From contig NZ_CP069370.1 of assembly GCF_019623905.1 (NCBI RefSeq), positions 1,984,001-2,048,000 on the forward strand: 64,000 nt of DNA, written 5' to 3'. This stretch comes from Neotabrizicola shimadae (lineage in GTDB: Bacteria > Pseudomonadota > Alphaproteobacteria > Rhodobacterales > Rhodobacteraceae). Under the pieces are notes generated by a model. It saw only the letters and a program-made list of their open reading frames with translations. It was not told where the DNA came from and searched no databases. Of the stretch, positions 35,421 through 45,341 are shown piece after piece (position 1 is the first letter of the stretch; every line of letters begins with the position of its first letter). Both the position numbers and the translations under genes were made by a program.

Positions 35421-35491
35421 AAGACCTTGGTCCGGGTCGTCCCCGACCCTTCGTCGGACCCCTTGGGCGGCATCGGTCCGACCCAGAAGAA

Positions 35492-35521
35492 AGCCCCCCG
35501 CCGGCTGTCCGGCAGGGGGCT
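35492..35521 (-). terminator. Terminator of trpB
   Basis: AGCCCCC (35492-35498) pairs with GGGGGCT (35515-35521), extended by GCCGG/CCGGC inside, and is followed on the minus strand by TTTCTTCT. It lies 24 bases after the trpB stop. Confidence 0.8.
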
Positions 35522-35545
35522 CTTGCATCACGAATCGAGTGGATG

Positions 35546-36778
35546 TCAGACCTTCATGTCCACGCCCAGATGGCGGGCAACGGTGAAGATGTCCTTGTCG
35601 CCCCGGCCACACATGTTCATCACGATGATATGGTCCTTGGGCAATTTCGGCGCGATCTTCATCACATGGGCCAGCGCGTGGCTCGGCTCCAGAGCCGGGA
35701 TGATGCCTTCCAGCTGGCAAGACAACTGGAACGCCTCCAGCGCTTCGGCATCGGTGATGCTCACATATTGCGCCCGGCCCGTATCGTGCAGCCAGGCATG
35801 TTCCGGCCCGATTCCAGGATAGTCGAGGCCGGCGGAAATGGAGAACCCCTCCAGGATCTGACCGTCTGCATCCTGCAGAAGATAGGTGCGGTTGCCATGC
35901 AGCACGCCGGGCCGCCCGCCCGTCAGGCTCGCACAGTGCTGCATCCGGTCGTCCACGCCCTTGCCACCCGCCTCGACCCCGATGATGTTCACCGAAGGAT
36001 CGTCCAGGAACGGATAGAACAGCCCCATGGCGTTCGATCCGCCGCCGATCGCCGCGATCACCGTGTCGGGCAACCGCCCCTCGCCCTCCTGCTCGGCCAA
36101 CTGCCAGCGCACTTCCTTGCCGATGATCGACTGGAAGTCGCGCACCATGGCCGGATAGGGATGCGGCCCCGCCACCGTGCCGATGCAGTAGAACGTGTCG
36201 CGCACATTGGTCACCCAATCGCGCAGCGCATCGTTCATCGCGTCCTTCAGCGTGCCGCGGCCCGAGGTCACGGGGATGACCTGCGCCCCCAGAAGCTTCA
36301 TGCGGAACACGTTCGGCGCCTGCCGTTCCACATCATGCGCGCCCATGTAGACCACGCATTGCAGCCCGAACTTGGCGCAGACCGTGGCCGTGGCCACGCC
36401 GTGCTGGCCCGCCCCGGTCTCGGCGATGATGCGGGTCTTGCCCATGCGGCGGGCCAGGATGATCTGGCCCAGGACGTTGTTGATCTTGTGCGCGCCGGTG
36501 TGGTTCAACTCGTCGCGCTTCATGTAGATCTTGGCGCCGCCCAGGTGGTTCGTCAGCCGCTCGGCAAAGTACAGCGGCGAGGGGCGGCCGACATAGTGCT
36601 TCCACAGCCAGTCCATCTCTGCCCAGAAGCTCGGGTCGGTCTTGGCATGTTCATACCGGGCTTCCAGTTCCAGGATCAGCGGCATCAGCGTTTCCGAAAC
36701 GAAGCGCCCACCAAAGATGCCGAAGCGCCCGGCCTCGTCCGGCCCGGTCATGAAGCTGTTGATCCCGTCCTCGGCCAT
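35546..36778 (-). CDS. trpB: Tryptophan synthase beta chain
   Basis: This encodes 410 residues from ATG 36778 (GGAGGG 4 bases upstream; an ATG four codons earlier is less well placed). PLP Lys in [11 protein letters not shown] (~residue 88), Glu-Thr-Gly-Ala-Gly-Gln-His-Gly, and the phosphate-binding Gly-Gly-Gly-Ser-Asn-Ala. It condenses indole with serine. trpA is not present, and trpF is about 26 kb away with the same orientation. It is followed by a good terminator, so it is a single-gene unit. Confidence 0.97.
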   Translation of the reverse strand: MAEDGINSFMTGPDEAGRFGIFGGRFVSETLMPLILELEARYEHAKTDPSFWAEMDWLWKHYVGRPSPLYFAERLTNHLGGAKIYMKRDELNHTGAHKINNVLGQIILARRMGKTRIIAETGAGQHGVATATVCAKFGLQCVVYMGAHDVERQAPNVFRMKLLGAQVIPVTSGRGTLKDAMNDALRDWVTNVRDTFYCIGTVAGPHPYPAMVRDFQSIIGKEVRWQLAEQEGEGRLPDTVIAAIGGGSNAMGLFYPFLDDPSVNIIGVEAGGKGVDDRMQHCASLTGGRPGVLHGNRTYLLQDADGQILEGFSISAGLDYPGIGPEHAWLHDTGRAQYVSITDAEALEAFQLSCQLEGIIPALEPSHALAHVMKIAPKLPKDHIIVMNMCGRGDKDIFTVARHLGVDMKV

Positions 36779-36921
36779 TGCGCCCTCCATCTCTGCCGGT
36801 CTGGTGTAGCGCCCGGAACCCGCCGGGGAAAGGGGGCTGTCTCCCCCTCTTGGCCTTCGACCAATTCACCCCCCCAAGGATACATGCCGGAAAGAAGATG
36901 AGCGCGGCGGCCCCCTCCTGC

Positions 36922-37452
36922 TCAGGCCCCCTCGATGCGCCGGGGACGGATCCGGGCGGGGATTCCCATCGCGACATGGCCGCCGGGCACGTCCTTCAGC
37001 ACCACCGCATTGGCGCCAACCGCCGCATGCGGCCCAAGTGTAACCGGCCCCAGGACCCGCGCCCCGGCGCCGATGTCCACATGGCCCGCCAGCCGCGGCA
37101 CACCAGCGCGGTGATCCGTGTTGCCCAGGGTCACCTGCTGGAAGATTAGGCAGTTCGGCCCGATCTCCACCTCGGGATGGATCACAACTCCATTGGGATG
37201 CGGCAGAAGAAGGCCTCCGCCAATGCGCACCGTCAGCGGAATCTCGGCTCCCGTGATCACCGACCAGAAGCGATGCTGCAGCACCCACCAGCGCGCGGCG
37301 ATCCCTGCTCCGCGGGCCCGGGCGGCCTGATAGCGGCGAATTGACCGCAGCAGCCGCCGCGAGGGGTCCCAGAACCGGCGCGGCTCCTCGCGCGACCAGT
37401 CCGGCACATCGGCCGAAACGCCCGCAACCTCTCCCGGACCGTCACCCTGCAC
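36922..37452 (-). CDS. Serine O-acetyltransferase-like protein (left-handed beta-helix)
   Basis: This encodes 176 residues with GTG start at 37452, chosen because AAGGAGG lies 7 bases upstream. After an Arg-rich N-terminal helix, residues ~75-170 form hexapeptide repeats (Ile-Gly-Gly-Gly-Leu-Leu-Leu-Pro-His-Pro, Ile-Gly-Pro-Asn-Cys-Leu-Ile, Ile-Gly-Ala-Gly-Ala-Arg-Val) with the CysE-like His-Pro-Asn-Gly-Val-Val-Ile-His. It is much shorter than E. coli CysE, resembling the compact EpsC/SAT group. It could act on serine or on a sugar in polysaccharide synthesis. Confidence 0.75.
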   Translation of the reverse strand: MQGDGPGEVAGVSADVPDWSREEPRRFWDPSRRLLRSIRRYQAARARGAGIAARWWVLQHRFWSVITGAEIPLTVRIGGGLLLPHPNGVVIHPEVEIGPNCLIFQQVTLGNTDHRAGVPRLAGHVDIGAGARVLGPVTLGPHAAVGANAVVLKDVPGGHVAMGIPARIRPRRIEGA

Positions 37453-37591
37453 GACTCGGCCTCCTTGCCTCGTGGGCCACCTTCCCTTTTTGCCGCCCGC
37501 CGCGAAAGGCCCTCCGCTGGTGACAGGCCATTGACAGCCGGGGGGCCGCTGCCGATACCGGCGCGGTCCTCGACGCTCCCAAGGGGCCCCC

Positions 37592-38554
37592 ATGCGCATC
37601 CTCGATCACACCCGCATCCCGGAACTGCCGAACCCGTATTTCGGCAAGGTGCGCGACTGCTACGACCTGCCTGCCACCGCGACCGAACCGGCGCGGCGCA
37701 TCCTCATCGCGTCGGACCGCATCTCGGCTTTCGACCGCATCCTGGCCTGCATCCCCTTCAAGGGCCAGGTGCTGACCCAGCTTGCCCGCTACTGGTTCGA
37801 GGCGACGGCGGACATCTGCCCCAATCATGTGCTGTCCTACCCTGACCCCAATGTCGTGATCGGCCGCAAGGTCACCATCCTGCCGGTGGAAATCGTGGTG
37901 CGCGGCTACCTGGCCGGCACTACGGGCACCTCGGTCTTGACGCTTTACAACAAGGGCCAGCGCCGGATGTACGGGCACGACCTGCCCGACGGCCTGCGCG
38001 CCAACCAGGCCCTGCCCGCGCCGATCATCACGCCGACCTCCAAGGCCTTCGACGGCGGCCATGACGAGCCGCTGACGGCGGAAGAGATTGTGACGCAGGG
38101 CCTTCTCACCCAGGCGCAATGGGATGAGGTCTCGGCCCATGCCCTTGCGCTCTTTGCGCGCGGCCAGAAGATGGCGGCCGAGCGCGGGCTGATCCTGGTG
38201 GACACGAAATACGAGTTCGGCACCGACGAGGCCGGGCGCATCCTCATCGCCGACGAGATCCACACGCCCGATTCCTCGCGCTATTGGATCGCCGAGGGAT
38301 ACGAGGCGGCCTTCCAGGCCGGCACACGCCCGCCCAGCTTCGACAAGGACGTGATCCGGTCCTGGGTCGCCGAACGCTGCGACCCGTACCATGACCCGAT
38401 CCCTCAGATTCCGGCCCAGATGATCGAGGCCACTGCCCAAGTCTATATCGACGCCTACGAACGCATAACCGGCAAGTCCTTTGAGCCCGATACGACCGGC
38501 GAGTCACCGCTCGCGCGGGTTCGGGCCAACCTGCGGCCCTGGTTCACCGCCTGA
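37592..38554 (+). CDS. purC: Phosphoribosylaminoimidazole-succinocarboxamide synthase
   Basis: This encodes 320 residues, the longer Ade1-like form of SAICAR synthetase. Gly-Lys-Val-Arg-Asp-Cys-Tyr-Asp-Leu (ATP site, ~residues 18-26), Ser-Asp-Arg-Ile-Ser-Ala-Phe-Asp, [11 protein letters not shown] (~residues 97-107) and Asp-Thr-Lys-Tyr-Glu-Phe-Gly with [12 protein letters not shown] are all present. It joins aspartate to CAIR in purine synthesis. A shorter bacterial purC may exist elsewhere. It stands alone. Confidence 0.95.
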   Translation: MRILDHTRIPELPNPYFGKVRDCYDLPATATEPARRILIASDRISAFDRILACIPFKGQVLTQLARYWFEATADICPNHVLSYPDPNVVIGRKVTILPVEIVVRGYLAGTTGTSVLTLYNKGQRRMYGHDLPDGLRANQALPAPIITPTSKAFDGGHDEPLTAEEIVTQGLLTQAQWDEVSAHALALFARGQKMAAERGLILVDTKYEFGTDEAGRILIADEIHTPDSSRYWIAEGYEAAFQAGTRPPSFDKDVIRSWVAERCDPYHDPIPQIPAQMIEATAQVYIDAYERITGKSFEPDTTGESPLARVRANLRPWFTA

Positions 38555-38619
38555 CGGCTGATGTTTGCGCTAACATGACGATCCGCTAGGATGGCGGCAC
38601 CACAAGGGGGAGGACGGCC

Positions 38620-39528
38620 ATGATTCTCAGCTGCGGCGAGGCCCTGATCGACATGCTGCCGCGCACATCCACGGCGGGCGAGGCCTGTTTCGCGCCCTAT
38701 GCCGGAGGTGCGGTTATGAACACCGCCATCGCGCTCGGCCGGCTCGGCTCTTCGTCGGGCTTCCTCACCGGCCTCTCCTCGGATCTCATGGGCGATGTGC
38801 TCAAGGAAACGCTCACGGCCGCCAACGTGAACCTCGACTACTGCGTCCGCTCTGACCGCCCCACCACGCTTGCCTTCGTCAAGCTGACGAACGGCCATGC
38901 CAGCTACTTCTTCTACGACGAGAACACCGCCGGCCGCATGATGACCCTGGCCGACATGCCGGTCCTTCCCGCCACCATCAGCGCCTATTTCTCCGGTGGC
39001 ATCTGGCTGGCCGTCGAACCTTGCGGATCGGCACTGGAGGCCCTGTTCCTGCGCGAGGCGGGCAACCGCGTGACGATGATCGACCCGAACGTGCGCCCCT
39101 CCTTCGTGAAGGACCGCGCCGCCTATACCGCCCGCATCGACCGCATGATCGCCGCCGCCGACATCGTGAAACTGTCCGACGAAGACGCCGTCTGGCTCTA
39201 CGGCGCCTGCGACCCGACGGCGATCCTCGCCAAGGGCACCAAGGTCGTCCTCATCACCGAAGGCGCGAAGGGCGCAACCGCCTACACCGCCCGCGGCTCG
39301 GTCCATGTCGATACGCCGAAGATCACCGTGGCCGACACCGTAGGCGCGGGCGACACCTTCAACGCGGGCTTCCTGGCCGCGCTCGACCGCGCCGGGCTTC
39401 TCTCGAAAGCCGCCGTCGCCAGCCTGTCCGACGCAGCCCTTACCGACGCCCTGTCACTCGGCACCCGCGCCGCCGCCATCACCTGCTCGCGCCCCGGCGC
39501 CAACCCGCCCTGGGCACACGAGCTGTGA
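38620..39528 (+). CDS. PfkB family carbohydrate kinase (fructokinase-like)
   Basis: This encodes 302 residues with GGGGGAGG before ATG. N-terminal Gly-Glu-Ala-Leu-Ile-Asp-Met-Leu-Pro, glycine-rich [10 protein letters not shown], Ile-Asp-Pro-Asn-Val-Arg-Pro, and the C-terminal signature [13 protein letters not shown] with the catalytic Asp (~residue 247). It is closest to fructokinases. dtd follows after 10 bases; the two are probably co-transcribed. Confidence 0.92.
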   Translation: MILSCGEALIDMLPRTSTAGEACFAPYAGGAVMNTAIALGRLGSSSGFLTGLSSDLMGDVLKETLTAANVNLDYCVRSDRPTTLAFVKLTNGHASYFFYDENTAGRMMTLADMPVLPATISAYFSGGIWLAVEPCGSALEALFLREAGNRVTMIDPNVRPSFVKDRAAYTARIDRMIAAADIVKLSDEDAVWLYGACDPTAILAKGTKVVLITEGAKGATAYTARGSVHVDTPKITVADTVGAGDTFNAGFLAALDRAGLLSKAAVASLSDAALTDALSLGTRAAAITCSRPGANPPWAHEL

Positions 39529-39538
39529 GGCCCACCCC

Positions 39539-39982
39539 GTGAGAGCCGTCGTCCAGCGCGTCAGCCACGCCTCCGTCACCGTGGGCGACCGCGTCACGGG
39601 CGAAATCGGGCCGGGCCTGATGATCCTCGTCTGCGCCATGCAGGGCGATACCGAGGCCGAGGCCGACAGGCTGGCCGCCAAGATCGCCAAGCTGCGCATC
39701 TTCAAGGATGCCGCCGACAAGATGAACCTCTCGGTGAAGGACACCGGCGGCGCGGCCCTTGTCGTCAGCCAGTTCACCCTGGCCGCCGACCTGCGCGGCA
39801 ACCGCCCCGGCTTTTCCACCGCCGCCCCGCCGGCCGAGGGCGAAAGGCTCTATGACCACTTCTCTGCACGCCTTGCCGCCGAAGGCATCGCGGTCGCCAA
39901 GGGCGAGTTTGGCGCGGACATGGATGTCCGGCTCCTGAACCAGGGCCCCGTCACCATCTGGCTGGACACAGCCGCGCCCTGA
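39539..39982 (+). CDS. dtd: D-aminoacyl-tRNA deacylase
   Basis: This encodes 147 residues with a GTG start (Met-Arg-Ala-Val-Val-Gln-Arg-Val). The diagnostic motifs Ser-Gln-Phe-Thr-Leu (~residues 78-82) and Asn-Gln-Gly-Pro-Val-Thr (~residues 134-139) form the cross-subunit active site of this homodimeric proofreading enzyme, which hydrolyses D-amino acids (and Gly) from tRNA. It probably shares a transcript with the PfkB kinase gene. Confidence 0.96.
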   Translation: MRAVVQRVSHASVTVGDRVTGEIGPGLMILVCAMQGDTEAEADRLAAKIAKLRIFKDAADKMNLSVKDTGGAALVVSQFTLAADLRGNRPGFSTAAPPAEGERLYDHFSARLAAEGIAVAKGEFGADMDVRLLNQGPVTIWLDTAAP

Positions 39983-39985
39983 CGA

Positions 39986-40510
39986 TCAGTTCTTGAACGG
40001 GTTCGAGGGCGAGGTAGCAGGCAGCGCATCGCCGCACTGAAACAGCGCGTCGATCGCCGCGCGCGACCCCGCCAGGGAATAGCTCTGCACGTCCTCGCCT
40101 TCCTCGGTGCGCAGATACAGCACGTTGCCCCGCGCCACCTCGTTGATGAATCGCGCCCCGGCATCGGCATCGCTCAGCCCGAACAGCACCGATTGCTGGT
40201 ACAACTCGGCATCCGTCAGCCGCCAGGGAGATCGCCGATCGATCTCGACCTGAAGGTTCGCCCTGTCGCCCTCGCCGAAATCCCACTGCGAGGAAAAGAA
40301 CACCAGTTGCACCGACCCGTCCTGGTGAATCCAGATCGAGAAGCTCTCGCCCGGATCGGACACTTCGGCATCGCAGGATATGCTTCCGTCGTCGAAGGCC
40401 ACGGCCATCACCTGCCAGGCCTTGTGCGAGAAAAGCACTTCGGATTGCGGGTCCGCCAGAACTGGGCCTGCGCAGAAAAGCGCCGCCAGGAATGCCGCCG
40501 CACGCCCCAT
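39986..40510 (-). CDS. Hypothetical secreted protein
   Basis: This encodes 174 residues from ATG 40510. A signal peptide (Ala-Ala-Ala-Phe-Leu-Ala-Ala-Leu ... Val-Leu-Ala) is followed by a mixed beta-rich sequence with two Cys (Ser-Cys-Asp-Ala-Glu at ~residue 50 and Phe-Gln-Cys-Gly-Asp-Ala near the C-terminus), which could form a disulfide. Strands such as Ser-Phe-Ser-Ile-Trp-Ile and Val-Gln-Leu-Val-Phe-Phe-Ser-Ser recall invasion-associated-locus-B-type proteins, but I cannot assign a family. It is convergent with dtd with a 3-base gap. Confidence 0.65.
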   Translation of the reverse strand: MGRAAAFLAALFCAGPVLADPQSEVLFSHKAWQVMAVAFDDGSISCDAEVSDPGESFSIWIHQDGSVQLVFFSSQWDFGEGDRANLQVEIDRRSPWRLTDAELYQQSVLFGLSDADAGARFINEVARGNVLYLRTEEGEDVQSYSLAGSRAAIDALFQCGDALPATSPSNPFKN

Positions 40511-40608
40511 GATGCCCTCCACAAACCGATGGCTGCATGATTGGCTCGGGGCGCGATTCCCGCAAGCCCCCAGGCTAGGCCGCCCGCCAAGTGCATGGCG
40601 GGCTTGGC

Positions 40609-42498
40609 TCAATCCACCATATCGCAGGGCAACGTGTACTGCCCCAGGAGATGAGACATCGCCTCGGCATCGACCGGACCCGTCTTCTCCAGCCGCGCCA
40701 CCAGCCCGCGCTTGCGGTCCTCCACCACCTCGCTCACCCGCACCGCGAACCCGGCCTCTGCCAGGTCATGCGACAGAACCCGCGCAATCGCGCGCTTGCG
40801 CAGATCGGGCTTGAAGACCTTTCCCACGGCGGTCTTGGGCAACTCGTCCAGGATCTCGATGTGCTTGGGCACCGCCGCCCGCTCGCTGATCTGCGCCTTG
40901 GCCCAATCGGCAAGCTCGGCCTCCGTCACCGTGGCACCTTTCATCAGTTCCACATAGACGCAGGGCAACTCGCCCGCATGTTTGTCGGGCTGGCCGATGG
41001 CCCCCGCAAAGGCCACCGCCGGATGGCGCATCATCGCCTCTTCGATCAGCGCGGGGTCGATGTTGTGCCCGCCGCGAATGATCAGGTCCTTCGCGCGCCC
41101 GGTGATGAACAGATAGCCATCCGCATCAAGCCGCCCAAGGTCGCCCGTCCGCAGATACTTCCCCGCGAACAGTCCCTTGTTGCGCTCGGCTTCCGTATAG
41201 GTGCCGCCCACCACCACGCCGGGGTTAGACACACAGATCTCGCCCACCTCGTCCACCGCGCAGTCGTGGAAGTCCCCGCCCGAAACGGGCCGCAGGATTC
41301 GCACCTCGGTATAGGGGAACGGCAGCCCGACAGAGCCGATCTTCTTCGTGCCATCCGGCGGATTCACCGCAACAAGGCAGGTCGCCTCGGTCAGGCCATA
41401 GCCTTCCACGATCTGCACCCCGGTCGCCTTCTCGAACCGGTTGTACAACTCCACCGGCAGCGCCGCCGAGCCCGAGAAAGCCCCGCGCAATGTGCTGACA
41501 TCGGCATTGATCGGCCGCTGCATCAGCGCCGAAAGCGCCGTGGGCACCGCGATCAGGTAAGTGCATTTCCAGCGTTCGATCAGTTTCCAAAGGTTGTCGA
41601 AGACCCCTGCCCCGCGATACCCCGCCGGTGTCGGAAACACGACATGCCCCCCGCTCGCGATCATCGACATCAGGATCGGATGGCAGGCAAAGACATGGAA
41701 CAACGGCAAGGGGCACATCACCGTGTCGGTCTCCCGGAACAACAGCCGATTGCCCAGCCATCCGTTGTAGACCATGCCGGAAACCCGGTGCTGTGCCACC
41801 TTGGGCATCCCGGTCGTGCCGCCGGTGTGGAAATAGGCCGCCACCCGATCCTCTGCCGGATCGTCAAAGCTCAGCCTGTCCGCAGGCTGCCCCGCCACGG
41901 CATGGGAAAAGTTCAGCACGCGCGCATGATGCGCCACCGGGTTCTTGGGCCGCAACAGCCGCACCAGCAGCGACTTCGGGAAAGTCAGGTACCGCACCAG
42001 ATCGACCTCCAGCACGGTCTGCACGCCCGGCGCATGGCGCACCGCTTCGGCCACCTTCTGCGGCACGTCGGTCTTGGGAAAGGCGCGCAGCGTCACCACG
42101 ACCTTGGCCTTCGTCTCGCGCAGGATCGAGGCGATCTGCTCCGGCTCCAGAAGCGGGTTGATCGGAGTCACGATCCCGGCCACGGCGCCGCCAAGAAGGG
42201 TGACAGCCGTTTCCATCGAATTCGGAAGCACATAGGCCACGCAATCCGTAGGCCCCACGCCCAACGACCGCAACAGGTTCGCCGCCTGGGTCACCTGCCC
42301 CATCAGCGCGTTCCAGGTCAGCGTTTCGGCCTTCGAACCCGGATCGGCCATCAGCTGATAGGTGATCGCGGGCCGCGCCCCATGCGACGCAGCCGTGCGC
42401 GCAAGAAAGCGGTAGATGGTGCGCGGCAACTCGCGCGCCTCCCAGGGCATCTCTGCCTCGATCGCGCGCAGATCCTCGCGTGTCGCGAAACTTCCCAT
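40609..42498 (-). CDS. AMP-dependent acyl-CoA synthetase
   Basis: This encodes 629 residues from ATG 42498 (GGGGAGGAG 4 bases upstream). ANL-superfamily adenylation motifs: Thr-Gly-Gly-Thr-Thr-Gly-Met-Pro-Lys (P-loop, ~residue 220), Tyr-Gly-Leu-Thr-Glu-Ala-Thr (~residue 362), Leu-Arg-Thr-Gly-Asp-Leu-Gly and Gly-Arg-Ala-Lys-Asp-Leu-Ile-Ile-Arg-Gly-Gly. The C-terminal Pro-Lys-Thr-Ala-Val-Gly-Lys segment holds the adenylation Lys. It activates a fatty or aryl acid via acyl-AMP; chain length is unknown. The downstream extension of about 50 residues after that Lys is longer than usual. Confidence 0.93.
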   Translation of the reverse strand: MGSFATREDLRAIEAEMPWEARELPRTIYRFLARTAASHGARPAITYQLMADPGSKAETLTWNALMGQVTQAANLLRSLGVGPTDCVAYVLPNSMETAVTLLGGAVAGIVTPINPLLEPEQIASILRETKAKVVVTLRAFPKTDVPQKVAEAVRHAPGVQTVLEVDLVRYLTFPKSLLVRLLRPKNPVAHHARVLNFSHAVAGQPADRLSFDDPAEDRVAAYFHTGGTTGMPKVAQHRVSGMVYNGWLGNRLLFRETDTVMCPLPLFHVFACHPILMSMIASGGHVVFPTPAGYRGAGVFDNLWKLIERWKCTYLIAVPTALSALMQRPINADVSTLRGAFSGSAALPVELYNRFEKATGVQIVEGYGLTEATCLVAVNPPDGTKKIGSVGLPFPYTEVRILRPVSGGDFHDCAVDEVGEICVSNPGVVVGGTYTEAERNKGLFAGKYLRTGDLGRLDADGYLFITGRAKDLIIRGGHNIDPALIEEAMMRHPAVAFAGAIGQPDKHAGELPCVYVELMKGATVTEAELADWAKAQISERAAVPKHIEILDELPKTAVGKVFKPDLRKRAIARVLSHDLAEAGFAVRVSEVVEDRKRGLVARLEKTGPVDAEAMSHLLGQYTLPCDMVD

Positions 42499-42610
42499 GG
42501 TCTCCTCCCCGTCTCCCCTCTCATCCGGGGGAGTTCGGGAAAGATGGCGACAAATCAGCCCTGCCACAAGCGCCCGCCGCAGGGAGGGACGCAACGTCGG
42601 TGGCTGGCGG

Positions 42611-44389
42611 TCAGGCCTGTCCGTCGGTGAACTGCAGCCGCGCCAGCCGGGCGTAAAGCCCGCCGCCCGCCACAAGCTCGTCATGCGTGCCCTGCGCCAC
42701 GATCCGCCCGTGCTCGAAAACCACGATGCGGTCCGCCCGCTTCACCGTGGCCAGCCGGTGCGCCACCACCAGAACCGTGCGACCCTCGCCCATGCGCTCC
42801 ACCGCGGCCTGCACCGCGCGCTCGCTCTCGGCGTCCAGCGCGCTGGTCGCCTCGTCCAGCAGCAGCACGCTGGCATCGCGCAGGATCGCCCGGGCAATGG
42901 CCACGCGCTGCCGCTGGCCGCCCGACAGCATCACCCCCCGCTCGCCCAGCCAGGTGTCGTAGCCCTCGGGCAGCGCCACCAAAAACTCATGCGCCGCCGC
43001 GGCTTTCGCCGCCGCCTCCACCTCGGCATCCGTGGCTTCGGGCCGCCCGAAGCGGATGTTCTCGCGCGCCGAGGCGGCAAAGATCACCGGATCCTGCGGC
43101 ACCAGCGCAATCGCCTTGCGGAAATCCGCGCGGGCCATATCCCGCAGGTCGATCCCGTCCAGCGTGATCCGGCCTTCCTGCGGGTCATAGAACCGCTGCA
43201 ACAACTGCAGGATCGTGGTCTTGCCCGCACCCGAAGGCCCGACCAGCGCAACCGTCTCGCCCGGCGCCACATGCAGGCTCACGCCATCCAGCGCCGAAAC
43301 CGTGGGCCGCGCCGGATAGCGGAACCGCACGTCCTGGAACGCGATCTCGCCCCGCACCGGCCGCGGCAGCGCCACCGGCCGCACAGGGTCTTGCACCGTG
43401 TCCTCCGTGTGCAGGATCTCGATCAGCCGCTCCGTCGCCCCCGAAGCGCGCTGCAACTCGCCCCAAATCTCCGAAAGCGCCCCGACCGACCCCGCCACCA
43501 TCACCGAATAGATCACGAACTGCACCAGCTCGCCCGGCGTCATGCCCCCGGCCCGCACATCCCGCGCGCCGATCCACAAGACGCCCACGATGCCGGTGAA
43601 CACCAGGAAGATCACGATCACCGTCATCACCGACCGCGTGCCGATCCGCGCCTTGGCCGACAGATAGGCCTTCTCGGTCACCTCGCCGAAATCGCGCTGC
43701 GTCAGCCCTTCATGCGTGAAGGCCTGCACCGTCTGCACCGCCGTCAACGCCTCGCTGGCCGACCCCGAGGACGAGGCGATCCAGTCCTGGTTCTCGCGGC
43801 TGAGCTGCCGCAGCCGCCGCCCCAGCACCACGATCGGCACCACCACCAGCGGCACCAGCAACAGCACCAGCCCGGTCAGCTTTGCCGAGGTCAGGAACAG
43901 CAGCACGAGCCCGCCCACCAGAGTCAGCAGATTGCGCAGCGCGACCGAGATCGACGAGCCGATCACCGACAGGATCAGCGTCGTGTCCGTGGTGATCCGG
44001 CTCAGCACCTCGCCGGTCAGGATGCGCTCGTAGAAGGCCGGCGACATGCCGATCACCCGGTCGAACACCGCCTTGCGGATATCGGCCACCACCCGCTCAC
44101 CCAGGCGCGTCACGAAGTAGTAGCGCAGCCCCGTCCCCAGGGCGAGCAGCGCGGCAATCGCCAGCGCCGCGCCGAAATACTGGTCCAGAAGCTCTGCATC
44201 CGCGGCGCCGAACCCGTCCACCACCCGCCGCACCGCCAAGGGCAGGATCAGGCTGACCGCCGCCGTCAGGACCAGAGCCGCACCGGCAATCGCCGCATAG
44301 GACCGGTAGGGCCGGATGAACGGCACCAGACCGCGCAGCGCCCCCACCCTCTTCGACCCAGGGCGCACCTCAGACGTGTTATCGGCCAT
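42611..44389 (-). CDS. ABC exporter, fused permease and ATPase (MsbA/LmrA type)
   Basis: This encodes 592 residues. Six N-terminal helices (residues ~25-320) form an ABC type-1 exporter domain, followed by an NBD with Walker A Gly-Pro-Ser-Gly-Ala-Gly-Lys-Thr-Thr (~residue 388), signature Leu-Ser-Gly-Gly-Gln-Arg-Gln, Walker B Val-Leu-Leu-Leu-Asp-Glu-Ala and switch His in Val-Ala-His-Arg-Leu. It works as a homodimer exporting lipids or drugs. The substrate is unknown and there is no obviously linked pathway. Confidence 0.93.
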   Translation of the reverse strand: MADNTSEVRPGSKRVGALRGLVPFIRPYRSYAAIAGAALVLTAAVSLILPLAVRRVVDGFGAADAELLDQYFGAALAIAALLALGTGLRYYFVTRLGERVVADIRKAVFDRVIGMSPAFYERILTGEVLSRITTDTTLILSVIGSSISVALRNLLTLVGGLVLLFLTSAKLTGLVLLLVPLVVVPIVVLGRRLRQLSRENQDWIASSSGSASEALTAVQTVQAFTHEGLTQRDFGEVTEKAYLSAKARIGTRSVMTVIVIFLVFTGIVGVLWIGARDVRAGGMTPGELVQFVIYSVMVAGSVGALSEIWGELQRASGATERLIEILHTEDTVQDPVRPVALPRPVRGEIAFQDVRFRYPARPTVSALDGVSLHVAPGETVALVGPSGAGKTTILQLLQRFYDPQEGRITLDGIDLRDMARADFRKAIALVPQDPVIFAASARENIRFGRPEATDAEVEAAAKAAAAHEFLVALPEGYDTWLGERGVMLSGGQRQRVAIARAILRDASVLLLDEATSALDAESERAVQAAVERMGEGRTVLVVAHRLATVKRADRIVVFEHGRIVAQGTHDELVAGGGLYARLARLQFTDGQA

Positions 44390-44516
44390 GCTCGCTTCCT
44401 TTCGCGCCCCGGCGATCTAGGCCGTTGCTCCCGCCGGGGCAAGCGGCGCGGTTGCCGCGCCCCCTTTTCCCGCCGACCTCCGCATGTCACCAAGGGCCGG
44501 ACCGGAGGTTCCGCCC

Positions 44517-45341
44517 ATGTCCACGCATTTCACCGCCCCCGACGGCGCCCGCCTCGCCTATGACGACCGCGGCGAAGGCCTGCCCCTTCTTTGCCTGTCC
44601 GGCCTGACCCGCACGATGCACGATTTCGGCTATCTCATGCCCCACTTGCCGCCCCTGCGGCTCATCCGCATGGATTACCGCGGCCGCGGCGCATCGGACT
44701 GGACCGGCGCCACCACCTACACCGTCCCGCAAGAGGCCGCCGATGCCATTGCCCTGCTCGACCACCTGGGCGTGGACAAGGCCGCCCTCCTCGGTACCTC
44801 GCGCGGCGGCCTGATCGGCCTGTATCTCGCCGCCACCGCAAAACACCGCCTCCGCGGCCTCTGCCTCAACGACATAGGGCCAGAGGTCGCCCGCCCCGGC
44901 CTGACCCGCATCTTCGACTATGTCGGGCGCAACCCCGTGGCAAAGACCCACGCCGCCCTGGCCGAAGCCTCGCCCCGCCACATGACGGGCTTTGCCCATG
45001 TCCCGCCAGACCGCTGGCTCAACGAGGCGCGGCTGCACTACCGCGAAACGCCACAGGGCCTGCGCATCACCTACGACCCCACCCTGCGCGACAGCTTCCT
45101 TGCCGCCTTCGACGGCCCCCCTGCCGATCTCTGGCCGCTTTTCGACGCCTGCGCCGGCCTGCCCCTCGCCCTGATCCGCGGCGCCAATTCCGATCTCCTG
45201 TCCCCCGAAACCACAGACGAGATGCGCCGCCGCCGCCCCGACCTGATTCTGGCCGAAGTCCCCGACCGCGCCCATGTCCCCTTCCTGGACGAGCCCGAAA
45301 GCCTGGCCGCGATCCAGGCCTTCCTGAAAGCCGTGCAATGA
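44517..45341 (+). CDS. Alpha/beta hydrolase
   Basis: This encodes 274 residues. Oxyanion region Cys-Leu-Ser-Gly-Leu-Thr-Arg, nucleophile elbow Gly-Thr-Ser-Arg-Gly-Gly (Ser ~residue 97) and C-terminal His in Asp-Arg-Ala-His-Val-Pro are in the right order for a catalytic triad, with Asp in the strand before. Its stop overlaps the start of the dehydratase gene (ATGA), so the two are probably coupled. The substrate is not evident. Confidence 0.88.
   Translation: MSTHFTAPDGARLAYDDRGEGLPLLCLSGLTRTMHDFGYLMPHLPPLRLIRMDYRGRGASDWTGATTYTVPQEAADAIALLDHLGVDKAALLGTSRGGLIGLYLAATAKHRLRGLCLNDIGPEVARPGLTRIFDYVGRNPVAKTHAALAEASPRHMTGFAHVPPDRWLNEARLHYRETPQGLRITYDPTLRDSFLAAFDGPPADLWPLFDACAGLPLALIRGANSDLLSPETTDEMRRRRPDLILAEVPDRAHVPFLDEPESLAAIQAFLKAVQ

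Noticed and set aside
40591-42630. 679-codon plus-strand frame opposite the acyl-CoA synthetase
   Set aside because: It is a His/Arg/Gln-rich antisense shadow; the minus-strand product has all adenylation motifs.
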